A stretch of DNA of 44,262 nt from assembly GCA_947630975.1 (NCBI GenBank), contig CANRJP010000009.1:1-44262 (forward strand), given 5' to 3'. The position numbers were made by a program, and so were the translations under genes. This document shows positions 7,105 through 15,111 of this stretch, piece after piece (the stretch's first letter is position 1; the number at the start of each line of letters is the position of its first letter). The DNA comes from an uncultured Clostridia bacterium. Its GTDB lineage: Bacteria > Bacillota > Clostridia > UMGS1883. The notes beneath the pieces are model-generated. The model was given only the letters and a program-made list of their open reading frames with translations. It searched no databases and had not been told where the DNA came from.

Positions 7105-7189
7105 GTATGTAATGGTTGAGTGGAAAATCTGCGCCTTTGAGGGGCGGCGCGGGGTTTCCGCTTGACGAACATCGCAAAAAATTACATAT
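7105..7189 (+). ncRNA. Structured 5'-terminal mRNA leader
   Basis: Three helices are nested: an outer 9-bp helix (7105-7113 with 7181-7189, core ATGTAAT/ATTACAT), a middle 9-bp helix (GAGTGGAAA 7118-7126 with TTTCCGCTT 7155-7163, including two G-U pairs), and an inner GCGCC/GGCGC helix (7131-7135 with 7146-7150). The structure begins at about the predicted first nucleotide and ends before the exposed SD AAAGGAG near 7200. It does not match a riboswitch class I know. It could stabilise the 5' end of the mRNA or act as a sensor; there is no terminator-like T run. Confidence 0.6.
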
Positions 7190-7213
7190 CTTTCTATGAA
7201 AGGAGTTTTTTAA

Positions 7214-8047
7214 ATGAAAAATTTGTTCGGCAAAGTCCTTGTCGGAGCGGCCGGTCTGGTTATGGCTTTCGGTCTCAACGCTTTTGCGGCCAACACCATA
7301 GTATTAGACACCCCCAAAGCCGATAAGGAAACCGGTAAGGTCACCATTTCCGGCACCATTACCGGCGATGCCGCGGAGTCGACGATCCTTGTAGTACCCG
7401 GAGATGTTAAGACCCTTGTGGAGCTTAAGGACACCCAGATCAAGTACATTGATCAGGAAACAGCCGCCTCCGGCGCGTTCTCTTATGAATTTGTTCTTGA
7501 GGTTGGCACCACGTACAATGTTTACTGCGGCGGTACCGATATCGTTTCCCCCCAACAAGACGTTATCGACCTCACCAATGCCGCCGGTACCTTCAAGATC
7601 ATCGGTAAGGTAACTCTTTCCGCTGAAGGCGCCGACGTGACCAAGGTAACCGCTACCGCTACCGCCGGTACCGAGAAAAAGGAAGCCACTGCCGACGCGA
7701 AGGGTGAATATGCCATCGAGGTTGCCCCCGGCACCTATGAGGTTGTAGTTGGCCGTGCCGGTTATCTGTACAGAACCTTCAAGGACGTACAGGTTGTCGA
7801 TAAGGACTATCCTCTCGCCGACACCGCTCTGCTTGCCGGTGATATCTTGGCAAGTGAAGGTGAAACTGCCGCTATAGTTGACCTTAACGACCTTCAGCCT
7901 CTCCTTTACGCTTACAATGTTAAAGATGGTGAAGAAGGATTTGATGCTGCAGTCGATCTCAATGATGACAAGATAATCGACCTTAACGATCTTCAGGCAT
8001 TGCTTTACAACTATAATTCTGACGCAAATGTCTACAATGCTAATTAA
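7214..8047 (+). CDS. Secreted protein with dockerin-like C terminus
   Basis: A 277-residue exported protein. Residues 1-25 are a signal peptide ending AFA. Residues ~30-125 form an unassigned beta-rich region; ~130-210 resembles a carboxypeptidase-regulatory-like beta domain (ADAKGEYAIEVAPGTYEVVV, then GYLYRTFKDVQV). Residues ~214-270 look like a type I dockerin: DLNDLQPLLYAYN and then DLNDDKIIDLNDLQALLYNYN, two calcium-loop/helix repeats. The second loop has the D-x-N-D-x-x-x-D ligands; the first is degenerate. The SD AAAGGAG is upstream of the ATG at 7214. Dockerins bind cohesins, and a cohesin-like protein is encoded 49 bp downstream, which suggests the two associate outside the cell. Confidence 0.82.
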   Translation: MKNLFGKVLVGAAGLVMAFGLNAFAANTIVLDTPKADKETGKVTISGTITGDAAESTILVVPGDVKTLVELKDTQIKYIDQETAASGAFSYEFVLEVGTTYNVYCGGTDIVSPQQDVIDLTNAAGTFKIIGKVTLSAEGADVTKVTATATAGTEKKEATADAKGEYAIEVAPGTYEVVVGRAGYLYRTFKDVQVVDKDYPLADTALLAGDILASEGETAAIVDLNDLQPLLYAYNVKDGEEGFDAAVDLNDDKIIDLNDLQALLYNYNSDANVYNAN

Positions 8048-8096
8048 TTGGTAATTTTGTGAAATAATATTCAAACTGAAAGCGAGGTAAATTGTT

Positions 8097-10193
8097 ATGA
8101 AAAAGTTTGTTTCTGCGCTTCTCGCTGTTACAATGCTTTTGACTTTTTGCGGAGTTGCCGCTTTTGCCGCAGATACGACAGTAATTACTCTGGGACTTGC
8201 GAAAACCCCCTCTATTGATGGCGTAGTTTCTGATCCGGCCAACATTCATGTTGGTGACGTATTTGAAGTTGCCGTTAAATTTACAAATATACAGGGTGAG
8301 TCATTCACTTCTGCTCAGGTAATTGTAAATTGGGATCCCGCTAAGGTTCAGCCTTTGGATTCTACAGGCGTCGATGCGACAACTAAGAAAAAGGTTGTTA
8401 ACCCCAATATCGCTATTCTTCCTGAAGAGGATGAAGATGGCGAGGATTTGTTCGACTGGTTTGCCAATACTGTAATTGATACAGAGAAGGGTGAACTTAA
8501 TCTCACAACTACTATTAGCCCAAGCAATAAGGTAGCTAAGATAGGCTATCCTCTTAACGGTGTAAAAGAATTTGATTTCTTTACCCTGAGATTCAAGGCT
8601 CTTGGAGAGGGCAGTACCGGTATAGCCATAAACAAGCAGATTTTGTATCTTGGTACTTCTAAAGCGGAGCTCACAGTTGAGCCTGTTGAGTTTACAATTA
8701 AGGGTAGCGAGCCCGGCCCCGTTCTTGATAAGATAACCGCTATTGAGGCTCCCGTTGTTCCCGCCGAGGTTACCGTAGACGATGAAGTTAAGCTTCCCGC
8801 TACGGCAAAGGCTACCGTTGAAGGCAAGACAGAGGCCGTAGAGCTTCCCATCACTTGGACTCCCGCTTCCGTAGATACCTCCAAGGCCGGCGAGGTTGCC
8901 ATTAAGGGCGTTGTTGACACTACCGGCTATGAGGTAGACGCTAACGTAAAGACCGAGTACGAGTTCAAAATAACCGTTAAGGAGAAGGAACCCGTTCCTC
9001 CCGCGGTTAAGACCATAACCAAGATCGAGGCTCCCGTTATTGACCTTGAGGTTGAAGAGGACACTACGGTTGAGCTTCCCTCCGAGGTAGATGCTACCGT
9101 TGAGGGTGAGACCCAGCCCTTAAAGCTTGCTCTTACCTGGCAGCCCGATATGGTAGACACCACCGCGCCCGGTGAGACCACCATTAAGGCCACCGCTGCC
9201 ATCCCCGAAGGCTACGAGGTAGCCGAGGGCGTAGCTGTAGAGTTCGAGTTCACCGTAACCGTTATCCCGAAGGAACCCGTTCCTCCCACAGTTAAGACCA
9301 TAACCGAAATTAAGGCTCCCGTTGTTGAAAGCCCCGTTCACGTAGGCGACACCGTTACACTTCCCGCCACGGTAGATGCTACCGTTGACGGCGAGACCGA
9401 GCCTTTGGCTCTCGCTCTTACCTGGAGCCCCGCCGAGGTTGACACCTCCAGAACCGGCAGAAAGACCGTTAGAGCCACCGCTGAAATTCCCGAGGGTTAT
9501 GAGTTGGCCAGGGGCGTAAGCAATACCTTCTCAATCACTGTCGTTGTTGAAACGGCTCCCGTAGGACCCGATGTGCCCGAAAAGGAAGTTATCGAAAAGG
9601 TACCGTACGTTGAAGTACCCGCGGCCGAAGAGCTTCCCGCTACCGTTGAGGTAACTCTTGCCAGCGGTGAGACCGTTACTGTAGGAGTAACCTGGTCCGC
9701 ACCCGATGAGACCGGTAAGGTAATCGGTACCATCGTTCCCGAGGACGCCGAGAAGTATGAGCTTGGCGAGGGCGTTGAGATCAACGCTTACGTTGTTCCT
9801 CCTGTAAACGCTCCTGTTAGCTTCGGCGACGTTGTAGTTGAGCGTCAGCCTGACGGTTCCATCAATGTATTGGGTAAGCTGGTTTACAATCCCGACTATG
9901 ACAAGGATCAGTTTGAACTTGGCGCCGATAATGAGAAGCTTTGGATAGCATACACCGTAATGAACGGCAACGCTGTTGTTGTTAAGGGCGTATTCAAGGG
10001 TCTTGTTCCTATCAATGTCGGCACCATCGTCAACGCTCCCGCTGATGATCCCGCAATAATTGAGGTCAACGGCGCTGTAGGCGGCGATACAATCAAGCTT
10101 TCCCTCGTACGCGATGTTGATTGGGATGAGGTACTCAGCGGCGATAACGTAGGTATCCCCGTTTCTCAGGGTTATACCGCTGTTGCCGAGTGA
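8097..10193 (+). CDS. Secreted protein with cohesin-like domain and four Ig-like repeats
   Basis: A 698-residue exported protein. Signal peptide 1-24 (ends AFA). Residues ~45-200 resemble a cohesin: VGDVFEVAVKFTNIQG, then a strand pair around AQVIVNWDPAKVQPLD and FDFFTLRFKALGEGSTGI, with an acidic insert (EEDEDGEDLFD). Four repeats of about 95 residues follow, beginning near 210, 304, 399 and 495. They share KTITKIEAPV, LPATVDATV and LALTWSPAEVDTS, as in bacterial Big_4-type Ig-like domains; the fourth is shorter and divergent. Residues ~570-698 are an unassigned beta-rich domain. There is no LPXTG, SLH or membrane anchor, so wall attachment is unexplained. It is 49 bp downstream of the dockerin-like gene and almost certainly cotranscribed. 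Confidence 0.82.
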   Translation: MKKFVSALLAVTMLLTFCGVAAFAADTTVITLGLAKTPSIDGVVSDPANIHVGDVFEVAVKFTNIQGESFTSAQVIVNWDPAKVQPLDSTGVDATTKKKVVNPNIAILPEEDEDGEDLFDWFANTVIDTEKGELNLTTTISPSNKVAKIGYPLNGVKEFDFFTLRFKALGEGSTGIAINKQILYLGTSKAELTVEPVEFTIKGSEPGPVLDKITAIEAPVVPAEVTVDDEVKLPATAKATVEGKTEAVELPITWTPASVDTSKAGEVAIKGVVDTTGYEVDANVKTEYEFKITVKEKEPVPPAVKTITKIEAPVIDLEVEEDTTVELPSEVDATVEGETQPLKLALTWQPDMVDTTAPGETTIKATAAIPEGYEVAEGVAVEFEFTVTVIPKEPVPPTVKTITEIKAPVVESPVHVGDTVTLPATVDATVDGETEPLALALTWSPAEVDTSRTGRKTVRATAEIPEGYELARGVSNTFSITVVVETAPVGPDVPEKEVIEKVPYVEVPAAEELPATVEVTLASGETVTVGVTWSAPDETGKVIGTIVPEDAEKYELGEGVEINAYVVPPVNAPVSFGDVVVERQPDGSINVLGKLVYNPDYDKDQFELGADNEKLWIAYTVMNGNAVVVKGVFKGLVPINVGTIVNAPADDPAIIEVNGAVGGDTIKLSLVRDVDWDEVLSGDNVGIPVSQGYTAVAE

Positions 10194-10233
10194 TCGCAAA
10201 GCAATAATTGAACATATTAGTGTTTAGCTAATC

Positions 10234-10272
10234 AAATACGGACGGTTGGAAACTCCTTCCGTCCGTATTTTG
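10234..10272 (+). terminator. Terminator of the dockerin/cohesin operon
   Basis: AAATACGGACGG (10234-10245) pairs perfectly with CCGTCCGTATTT (10259-10270), followed by TTGAATAG. It has a 12-bp stem and a weak T tract. Confidence 0.75.
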
Positions 10273-10293
10273 AATAGTACACGGCCCCGGAGA

Positions 10294-10463
10294 GTAAACG
10301 CTGATTAAATACAGTGCGGCGATTGGCGAGACATAATTTTCACGAGGCAAGGAAAAAAGCGCAGAAATACTTGATGTATTTCGAGCATTTTTGACGCCGT
10401 ATCGGGGAAATTTGGCCGTCAAGCGTCGTACTGAGCCGCAGGCGCTATTTATTCAGTGTTTAC
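10294..10463. mobile_element. 170-bp MITE-like element, family B
   Basis: Bounded by inverted ends: GTAAACGCTGATTAAATA at the left and TATTTATTCAGTGTTTAC at the right (two mismatches). It has no coding capacity. It fills most of the gap between the cohesin operon and the ABC transporter genes and ends 39 nt before the first transporter start, so the transporter promoter lies either inside it or upstream of it; I see no clear promoter. A 28-bp remnant with the same ends occurs at 36171-36198. Confidence 0.8.
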
Positions 10464-10502
10464 GAAAGGGGCAAAAAAAAACAAAGAAAGAGGTAGATCA
10501 AA

Positions 10503-11513
10503 ATGAAGAAGTTCAAAAAGCTTCTGGTTTCGGCTCTGGCTCTCAGCCTTACCGTTACCGCCATGGCCGGCTGCCAGAAGAAGGAAGCCGAAGTTGAGCC
10601 CCAGCAGCCCCAGGCTCCCGAGGAAAAAGTCGTTTACAACATTGGCCTTGTACAGCTCGTACAGCACGAGGCTCTCGACGCCGCCACCAACGGCTTCCGC
10701 GACGCCCTCACCGAAAAGCTGGGCGAAGACGGCGTAAGCTTCAATTTCCAGAACGCCGCCGGCGACCCCAACACCTGCACAACAATCGTTAATCAGTTTG
10801 TTTCGTCCGATGTTGACCTGATTTTCGCCAACGCTACCCCCGCCCTTCAGGCCGCGGTAAGCGCCACCGACCAAATCCCCATCGTCGGCACCTCCATCAC
10901 CAGCTACGAGGTAGCTCTTGAGGAGCCTGACTGGGCCAACCGCGTGACCGGCAAGAACGTTACCGGTACCGCCGACCTGGCTCCCCTTGCCGAGCAGGCC
11001 GCCATGTTCAAGGAACTCCTGCCCGACGCCAAGACCATAGGTCTGCTCTATTGCTCCGGCGAGGCCAACTCCCAGTATCAGGTGGACGTAGTGGCCGATG
11101 AGCTCACCAAGCTGGGCTACACTCCTGTTAAGTACGCTTTCGCTGACTCCAACGACGTTGCCGCCGTTACCACCAGCGCCTGCGCCGCCAGCGACGCCCT
11201 CTACATCCCCACCGACAACACCGTTGCATCCAACGCCGAGATCGTCAACAACATCGCCATCCCCGCCAATATCCCCGTTATCGCCGGTGAGGAAGGCATC
11301 TGCAAGGGCTGCGGCATCGCTACCCTGTCCATTTCCTACTATGACATCGGCCACGTTGCCGGCGACATGGCTTACGACATTCTCGTAAACGGCGCCGACC
11401 CCTCCACCATGGAGATCGGCTACGCTGACAGCCTTACCAAGGAGTACGTTCCCTCCCGTATGGAGCAGTTCGGTATCACTCCTCCCGAGGGCTATGTAGC
11501 CATCGAGGAATAA
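10503..11513 (+). CDS. ABC transporter substrate-binding lipoprotein (ABC_sub_bind / TrpX type)
   Basis: A 336-residue lipoprotein: signal peptide followed by the lipobox AMAGC, the Cys being near residue 23. The mature part has the ABC_sub_bind fold features: YNIGLVQLVQHEALDAATNGFRDAL near residue 45, NQFVSSDVDLIFANATPALQA near 98, PIVGTSITSYEV near 127, and IPVIAGEEG near 258. Members of this family with the same three-gene order are known as tryptophan importers (TrpXYZ) in streptococci; the substrate here is unproven. It should capture the substrate at the outer face and deliver it to the permease encoded next. The SD is AAAGAGG, about 10 nt from the ATG at 10503. Confidence 0.9.
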   Translation: MKKFKKLLVSALALSLTVTAMAGCQKKEAEVEPQQPQAPEEKVVYNIGLVQLVQHEALDAATNGFRDALTEKLGEDGVSFNFQNAAGDPNTCTTIVNQFVSSDVDLIFANATPALQAAVSATDQIPIVGTSITSYEVALEEPDWANRVTGKNVTGTADLAPLAEQAAMFKELLPDAKTIGLLYCSGEANSQYQVDVVADELTKLGYTPVKYAFADSNDVAAVTTSACAASDALYIPTDNTVASNAEIVNNIAIPANIPVIAGEEGICKGCGIATLSISYYDIGHVAGDMAYDILVNGADPSTMEIGYADSLTKEYVPSRMEQFGITPPEGYVAIEE

Positions 11514-11552
11514 TCCCGAGTTACGGCTTTTCAGTAATTTTATAAGAAGCAA

Positions 11553-11584
11553 TGGGGCTGCGAGGGTAGACCTCGTGGCCCCAC
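11553..11584 (+). promoter_or_regulatory. Intra-operon hairpin between binding protein and permease genes
   Basis: CGAGG/CCTCG (11561-11565 with 11571-11575) stacked on GGGGC/GCCCC (11554-11558 with 11578-11582). The T tract is displaced (GTGGTTTT). This could act as a partial terminator or an RNA-processing stop that leaves more binding-protein mRNA than permease mRNA, as is common in importer operons; that role is inferred. Confidence 0.55.
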
Positions 11585-11626
11585 TGTGGTTTTATCGATC
11601 GATTCACCATTAAAGGGGAAATTATT

Positions 11627-12532
11627 ATGCTGACATTTATCAGTTCGTTGCCGGGCCCCATAGCCCAGGGCATAATCTGGGGCATAATGGCGATGGGCGT
11701 TTACATTACATTCCGTATACTGGACATCGCCGACCTGACCGTGGACGGTACCATGGGCACCGGCGGCGTTACCCTTGTAGTGCTGGTTGCCGGCGGCATG
11801 AACGTGGGCCTCGCCATGCTGATTGCCTTTTTGGCGGGCTGCGCCGCGGGCCTCGTGACCGGACTTTTCCACACCAAGTTCGGCATACCCGCCATTTTGG
11901 CCGGTATTTTGACCCAGCTCATACTCTATTCGGTAAATCTGCGCATCACCGGCCAGCGCTCCAACGTGCCCCTGTCGGTGGACAGATATAACCTTATTTT
12001 GTCCCTGCGCAACCTGGGCCGGGCCATTCTGGTGGGGGCAATCTTTGCCGCCGCCATAATTGCGGTAATGTACTGGTTCTTCGGCACCGAGCTGGGCCAC
12101 TCCCTGCGGGCCACCGGCTGCAATATGAATATGGCTCGGGCCAACGGCATCAACACCGACACCAACAAGATAATCGGTCTTGTGCTGTCCAACGGCCTTG
12201 TGGCCCTGTCCGGCGCTCTGCTGGCTCAGTATCAGGGTTTCGCCGACATCAACATGGGGCGCGGCGCGATCGTTATCGGCCTCGCCGCCGTAATCATCGG
12301 CGAGGTGCTGTTGGGTAAGGTGTTTAAAAACTTCGCCCTTAAGCTGCTGGCCGCGGTTTTCGGCGGAATAATCTATTATATCGTTATAACGCTGGTTCTT
12401 CAGATGGGCCTCAACGCCAACGACCTGAAGATGCTTTCCGCTCTGGTGGTAGCCGTGTTCCTGGGCATACCCTATTGGCAGAAAAAGCTTCGGGAGCGCA
12501 AGTCGAACAGGGAGGTGAAGGCAGATGCTTAA
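11627..12532 (+). CDS. ABC transporter permease (LivH/BPD_transp_2-like, TrpY type)
   Basis: A 301-residue integral membrane protein with about eight or nine hydrophobic segments. It starts MLTFISSLPGPIAQGIIWGIMAMG, with the conserved TFRILDIADLTVDG near residue 26, as in permeases paired with ABC_sub_bind proteins. The stretch GHSLRATGCNMNMARANGI near residue 155 is the cytoplasmic loop that contacts the ATPase. The SD AAAGGGG precedes the ATG. It overlaps the ATPase gene by 8 nt and should form the channel homodimer of the importer. Confidence 0.9.
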   Translation: MLTFISSLPGPIAQGIIWGIMAMGVYITFRILDIADLTVDGTMGTGGVTLVVLVAGGMNVGLAMLIAFLAGCAAGLVTGLFHTKFGIPAILAGILTQLILYSVNLRITGQRSNVPLSVDRYNLILSLRNLGRAILVGAIFAAAIIAVMYWFFGTELGHSLRATGCNMNMARANGINTDTNKIIGLVLSNGLVALSGALLAQYQGFADINMGRGAIVIGLAAVIIGEVLLGKVFKNFALKLLAAVFGGIIYYIVITLVLQMGLNANDLKMLSALVVAVFLGIPYWQKKLRERKSNREVKADA

Positions 12533-13322
12533 GGTCACCAACGTCTATAAGACCTTCAACAAGGGCACCGTCAACGAGAAGAAGGCCCTCAACGGCATAA
12601 ATCTGGAGCTTAAGTCCGGCGACTTTGTCACCATAATCGGCGGCAACGGCGCGGGCAAATCCACCCTTCTCAACAGCATTTGCGGAGTGTTCCCGGTGGA
12701 CTCCGGCAGCATCGTTATCGACGGCGAAGATGTGACCCGGCTGCCGGAGCACAAGCGTGCCAAGTATCTGGGCCGTGTGTTCCAGGACCCCATGATGGGC
12801 ACCGCCGCCGATATGTGGATAGAGGAAAATATGTCCCTTGCTCTCCGCCGCGGCAAGGCGCGGGGCCTCAAATGGGCCATAACCAACAAGGAGCGCACCC
12901 AGTACCGCGTTATGCTGTCCCAGCTTGGACTGGGGCTTGAAAACCGGCTCTCCAGCAAGGTGGGTCTGCTCTCCGGCGGCCAGCGTCAGGCTCTGACCCT
13001 GCTCATGGCCGTTATGCAGCAGCCCAAGCTGCTGCTGCTGGACGAGCACACCGCCGCCCTTGACCCCAAGACCGCCGAGACGGTGCTGAACCTCTCCGAA
13101 AAGTTCATCAACGAGAGCAAGCTCACCGCCATGATGATAACCCACAACATGAGGGACGCCATACACCACGGCAACCGCCTCATAATGATGGACAACGGCC
13201 GCATAATTTACGACGTCAGCGGCGAGGAAAAGAAAAACCTCACCGTGGACGACCTGCTCAAGAAGTTTGCCGATCTTAGCGGCAGCGCCCTTGACAACGA
13301 CCGTATGCTTTTATCCAAGTAG
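12525..13322 (+). CDS. ABC transporter ATP-binding protein (TrpZ type)
   Basis: A 265-residue ABC ATPase. Walker A GGNGAGKST near residue 42, Q-loop VFQDPMMG near 86, signature LSGGQRQAL near 148, Walker B LLLLDEHTAALDP near 170, and H-loop ITHN near 204. It powers uptake through the permease encoded immediately upstream (8-nt overlap). The SD GGAGGTGA lies inside the permease gene. A bidirectional terminator follows the stop. Confidence 0.93.
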   Translation: MLKVTNVYKTFNKGTVNEKKALNGINLELKSGDFVTIIGGNGAGKSTLLNSICGVFPVDSGSIVIDGEDVTRLPEHKRAKYLGRVFQDPMMGTAADMWIEENMSLALRRGKARGLKWAITNKERTQYRVMLSQLGLGLENRLSSKVGLLSGGQRQALTLLMAVMQQPKLLLLDEHTAALDPKTAETVLNLSEKFINESKLTAMMITHNMRDAIHHGNRLIMMDNGRIIYDVSGEEKKNLTVDDLLKKFADLSGSALDNDRMLLSK

Positions 13323-13337
13323 GATTGCGGTAAAAAT

Positions 13338-13384
13338 AAGACCCATGAGAACGGGCGCCCGCCCGTCGGCTCATGGGTCTTTAT
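13338..13384. terminator. Bidirectional terminator between ABC genes and GCL-like gene
   Basis: AAGACCCATGAG (13338-13349) pairs with CTCATGGGTCTT (13370-13382), with A/T tracts on both sides. It serves the convergent ABC operon (plus) and the ligase gene (minus). Confidence 0.85.
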
Positions 13385-13387
13385 TTG

Positions 13388-14587
13388 TTATTCCGTTTTC
13401 AGCAGCTTTTCCTCGCCCTTGCCGCGCTTTGCCAGCGCGTCGCGGGCAAGATTCGTCATATCGTCCCTGAACCGTTCCAGCTCGGGAAGCGGCGCTATAA
13501 GCTCAAGGTCGCGGCCCTCGCAAACGATGTTCCGCAGCTCGGTGTTGGAGGCCGTAATGCCGTTACGGCGGAAAAATTCGTCGGTCAGCTTTTTCGCTCC
13601 GTCGCGGGCGCAGAGAACGCCCAGATTGAAGGCCGACGGCCCAAAGGCCCGGTCGAAGGGCTGGGCACAGTCGCCCCGCACCTCGAGAGTGCCCCGGCAG
13701 GTCAGCTCCACCGACTTGAAGGACAGATAGCAGTCGATGTCCTCGGGGCGGGCGCCGTGGGCGGGATTTTCAAAGTACTCCTTTATGCTCACCGGCGGGA
13801 ATATCTCGTATTTTCCGTCCCTGATGCGGTTAAACAGCCCCTTTTGCAGGAAGTAGTCCGCGAGGCTCTCCACGTCCTCAAACTCCCCGTCCACCTTGCC
13901 CGTGATATTGGGACAGAGGCCGAAAGCGGAGCTTTCCCACAGATGGTCGCGGAACAGCCGCCAGCCCCGGCCCTCCCAGTCGGGAGAGTTGGCGAAGAGC
14001 ATAGCCCGAAGGAAGTCCAGCCGGGCAAAGAGGGTGTAGGCGGCGGGCAGGTCGGTAAGCGCCACGTCCAGATGTGTCTGGACGGAGGACAGAAAGGCGG
14101 GAAAATCGGGATTTTCGCCGCCGGTGCGGAGGTATGCCTGTACCATGTTATAGGTGGCGAAGGGCACGTGGAACACGCTCAGACCGGGCATATTGGGGTT
14201 TGTGCCCCGGCCCCGAAGCTCAATACCTCCGGCCCGAAAATACTCCTGTACCGGCCCCAGATACTCCCGAAACCGGGCTTCAAGGTCGGTCAGGCTGTCG
14301 CTGTGGTTGAGGGAAAACTCAAAATTGTTGTATGAGTTGTCGAAGCTGAGACAGTCACCGGCCCCGTTTTCAATAAACAGTGGTTCGCCGCCCACGCCCC
14401 GCAGAGCCACCCGCCAGCCCCGAGCCAGAAAATGCTCCGTTATCCCGGCGGCATAGGCGGGGTCAATGTCGCCGCCGCCGATTTTTACCAACGGGAACTC
14501 CAGCTCCGCGCCTATCCGTCCGGCGGTGGTTTTTCCCTCAAAGGGGCGGAAAAATTTGTCGTAAACTATATCGTAAGCTCTATCCAT
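13388..14587 (-). CDS. Glutamate-cysteine ligase-like protein (GCS2 family)
   Basis: A 399-residue cytosolic protein of the carboxylate-amine/glutamate-cysteine ligase fold. Near the N terminus, GAELEFPLV carries the E-x-E pair that binds metal-ATP. LRGRGTNPN near residue 125, VQTHLDVAL near 170, MLFANSPDWEGRG near 191 and TLEVRGDCAQPF near 300 are the remaining landmarks; the FANSP motif is typical of bacterial and plant-type GCLs. It would join glutamate and cysteine to give gamma-glutamylcysteine. No glutathione synthetase gene or domain is present here, so the final thiol is unknown and another gamma-glutamyl acceptor cannot be excluded. A possible promoter, TTGACG-16-TATTAG, lies just upstream of the ATG. 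Confidence 0.82.
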   Translation of the reverse strand: MDRAYDIVYDKFFRPFEGKTTAGRIGAELEFPLVKIGGGDIDPAYAAGITEHFLARGWRVALRGVGGEPLFIENGAGDCLSFDNSYNNFEFSLNHSDSLTDLEARFREYLGPVQEYFRAGGIELRGRGTNPNMPGLSVFHVPFATYNMVQAYLRTGGENPDFPAFLSSVQTHLDVALTDLPAAYTLFARLDFLRAMLFANSPDWEGRGWRLFRDHLWESSAFGLCPNITGKVDGEFEDVESLADYFLQKGLFNRIRDGKYEIFPPVSIKEYFENPAHGARPEDIDCYLSFKSVELTCRGTLEVRGDCAQPFDRAFGPSAFNLGVLCARDGAKKLTDEFFRRNGITASNTELRNIVCEGRDLELIAPLPELERFRDDMTNLARDALAKRGKGEEKLLKTE

Positions 14588-14943
14588 AAATATCGCCTTT
14601 CATACTAATATATGGATTTATCCCACCGTCAACTGACTGCTGACAAGTCATGTTAAACAGGGGGAAAGCTCGAAAGGGTTCTCCCTTTCGATAGAAAATA
14701 TAAAATTCCGTGGCACGTACACGGAATTTTATACCTTAATCGGGGTAGAAAAATCAATTTATTGATTTTTCGTAAGCGAAAGCGCCCGCCAGCGTGACGC
14801 TGGACCCGTATTTATGCAGTGCTCCATTATTAAGCAGCATTGGAACGAGCCGTAAGGCCAACGATGAAACGGAACGTTTCCGGAAGGGGCGACCGATGGG
14901 GAAACCGTTCGGGTTTCCCCATCGAAAACGCAGTTTTAATATT
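14588..14943. other. Hairpin-rich intergenic stretch
   Basis: No convincing gene. On the minus strand, behind the small ORF, it holds several inverted repeats: CGATGGGGAAACC (14894-14906) with its complement at 14912-14924, AAAATCAATAAATTGATTTT near 14751-14770, and a terminator at 14699-14735. A 69-codon minus-strand frame at 14754-14963 overlaps these palindromes, lacks an SD and overlaps the end of the small ORF. Confidence 0.6.
14699..14735 (-). terminator. Terminator behind the lyase operon
   Basis: TATAAAATTCCGTG (from about 14699) pairs with CACGGAATTTTATA (ending 14733), a 14-bp stem flanked by T-rich sequence. It is the last clear stop for transcripts coming from the lyase and small ORF on the minus strand. 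Confidence 0.7.
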
Positions 14944-15099
14944 TTACCAAACGGCCTCGTCATTTCCGGCGGGATCGGTAACGGTCTGTTCGTTGTCTAT
15001 CCCGGGAAATTCAGCGCTGGCGGTTATGTCGTCCATTACGGTTTTGGCCGGAGTCAGGTCAACCGCCGTAATTTCGGGTGAAATAAATTTCTTCATCAT
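14944..15099 (-). CDS. Small 51-residue protein encoded behind the lyase
   Basis: Starts 12 nt after the lyase stop with a very strong SD, AGGAGGA (complement of 15104-15110), and ATG ATG (complement of 15094-15099), and ends at TAA (complement of 14944-14946). The peptide begins MMKKFISPEITAVDL, is acidic afterwards and ends EAVW. It has no signal peptide, transmembrane segment or cysteine. Short peptides with a KK-[FY]-x-x-PEI opening are frequent in gut clostridia but unassigned. The SD, spacing and operon position argue for a real gene; its role is unknown. Codon use is like the neighbours. Confidence 0.6.
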   Translation of the reverse strand: MMKKFISPEITAVDLTPAKTVMDDITASAEFPGIDNEQTVTDPAGNDEAVW

Positions 15100-15111
15100 A
15101 CATTCCTCCTA

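Noticed and set aside
10503-13322. A tryptophan-regulated operon
   Set aside because: No T-box, trp leader or TRAP-site run is visible upstream, so only the family resemblance to TrpXYZ is claimed.
14754-14963. A 69-codon minus-strand frame
   Set aside because: It overlaps the end of the small ORF and a set of palindromes, and has no SD. It is probably repeat-derived.
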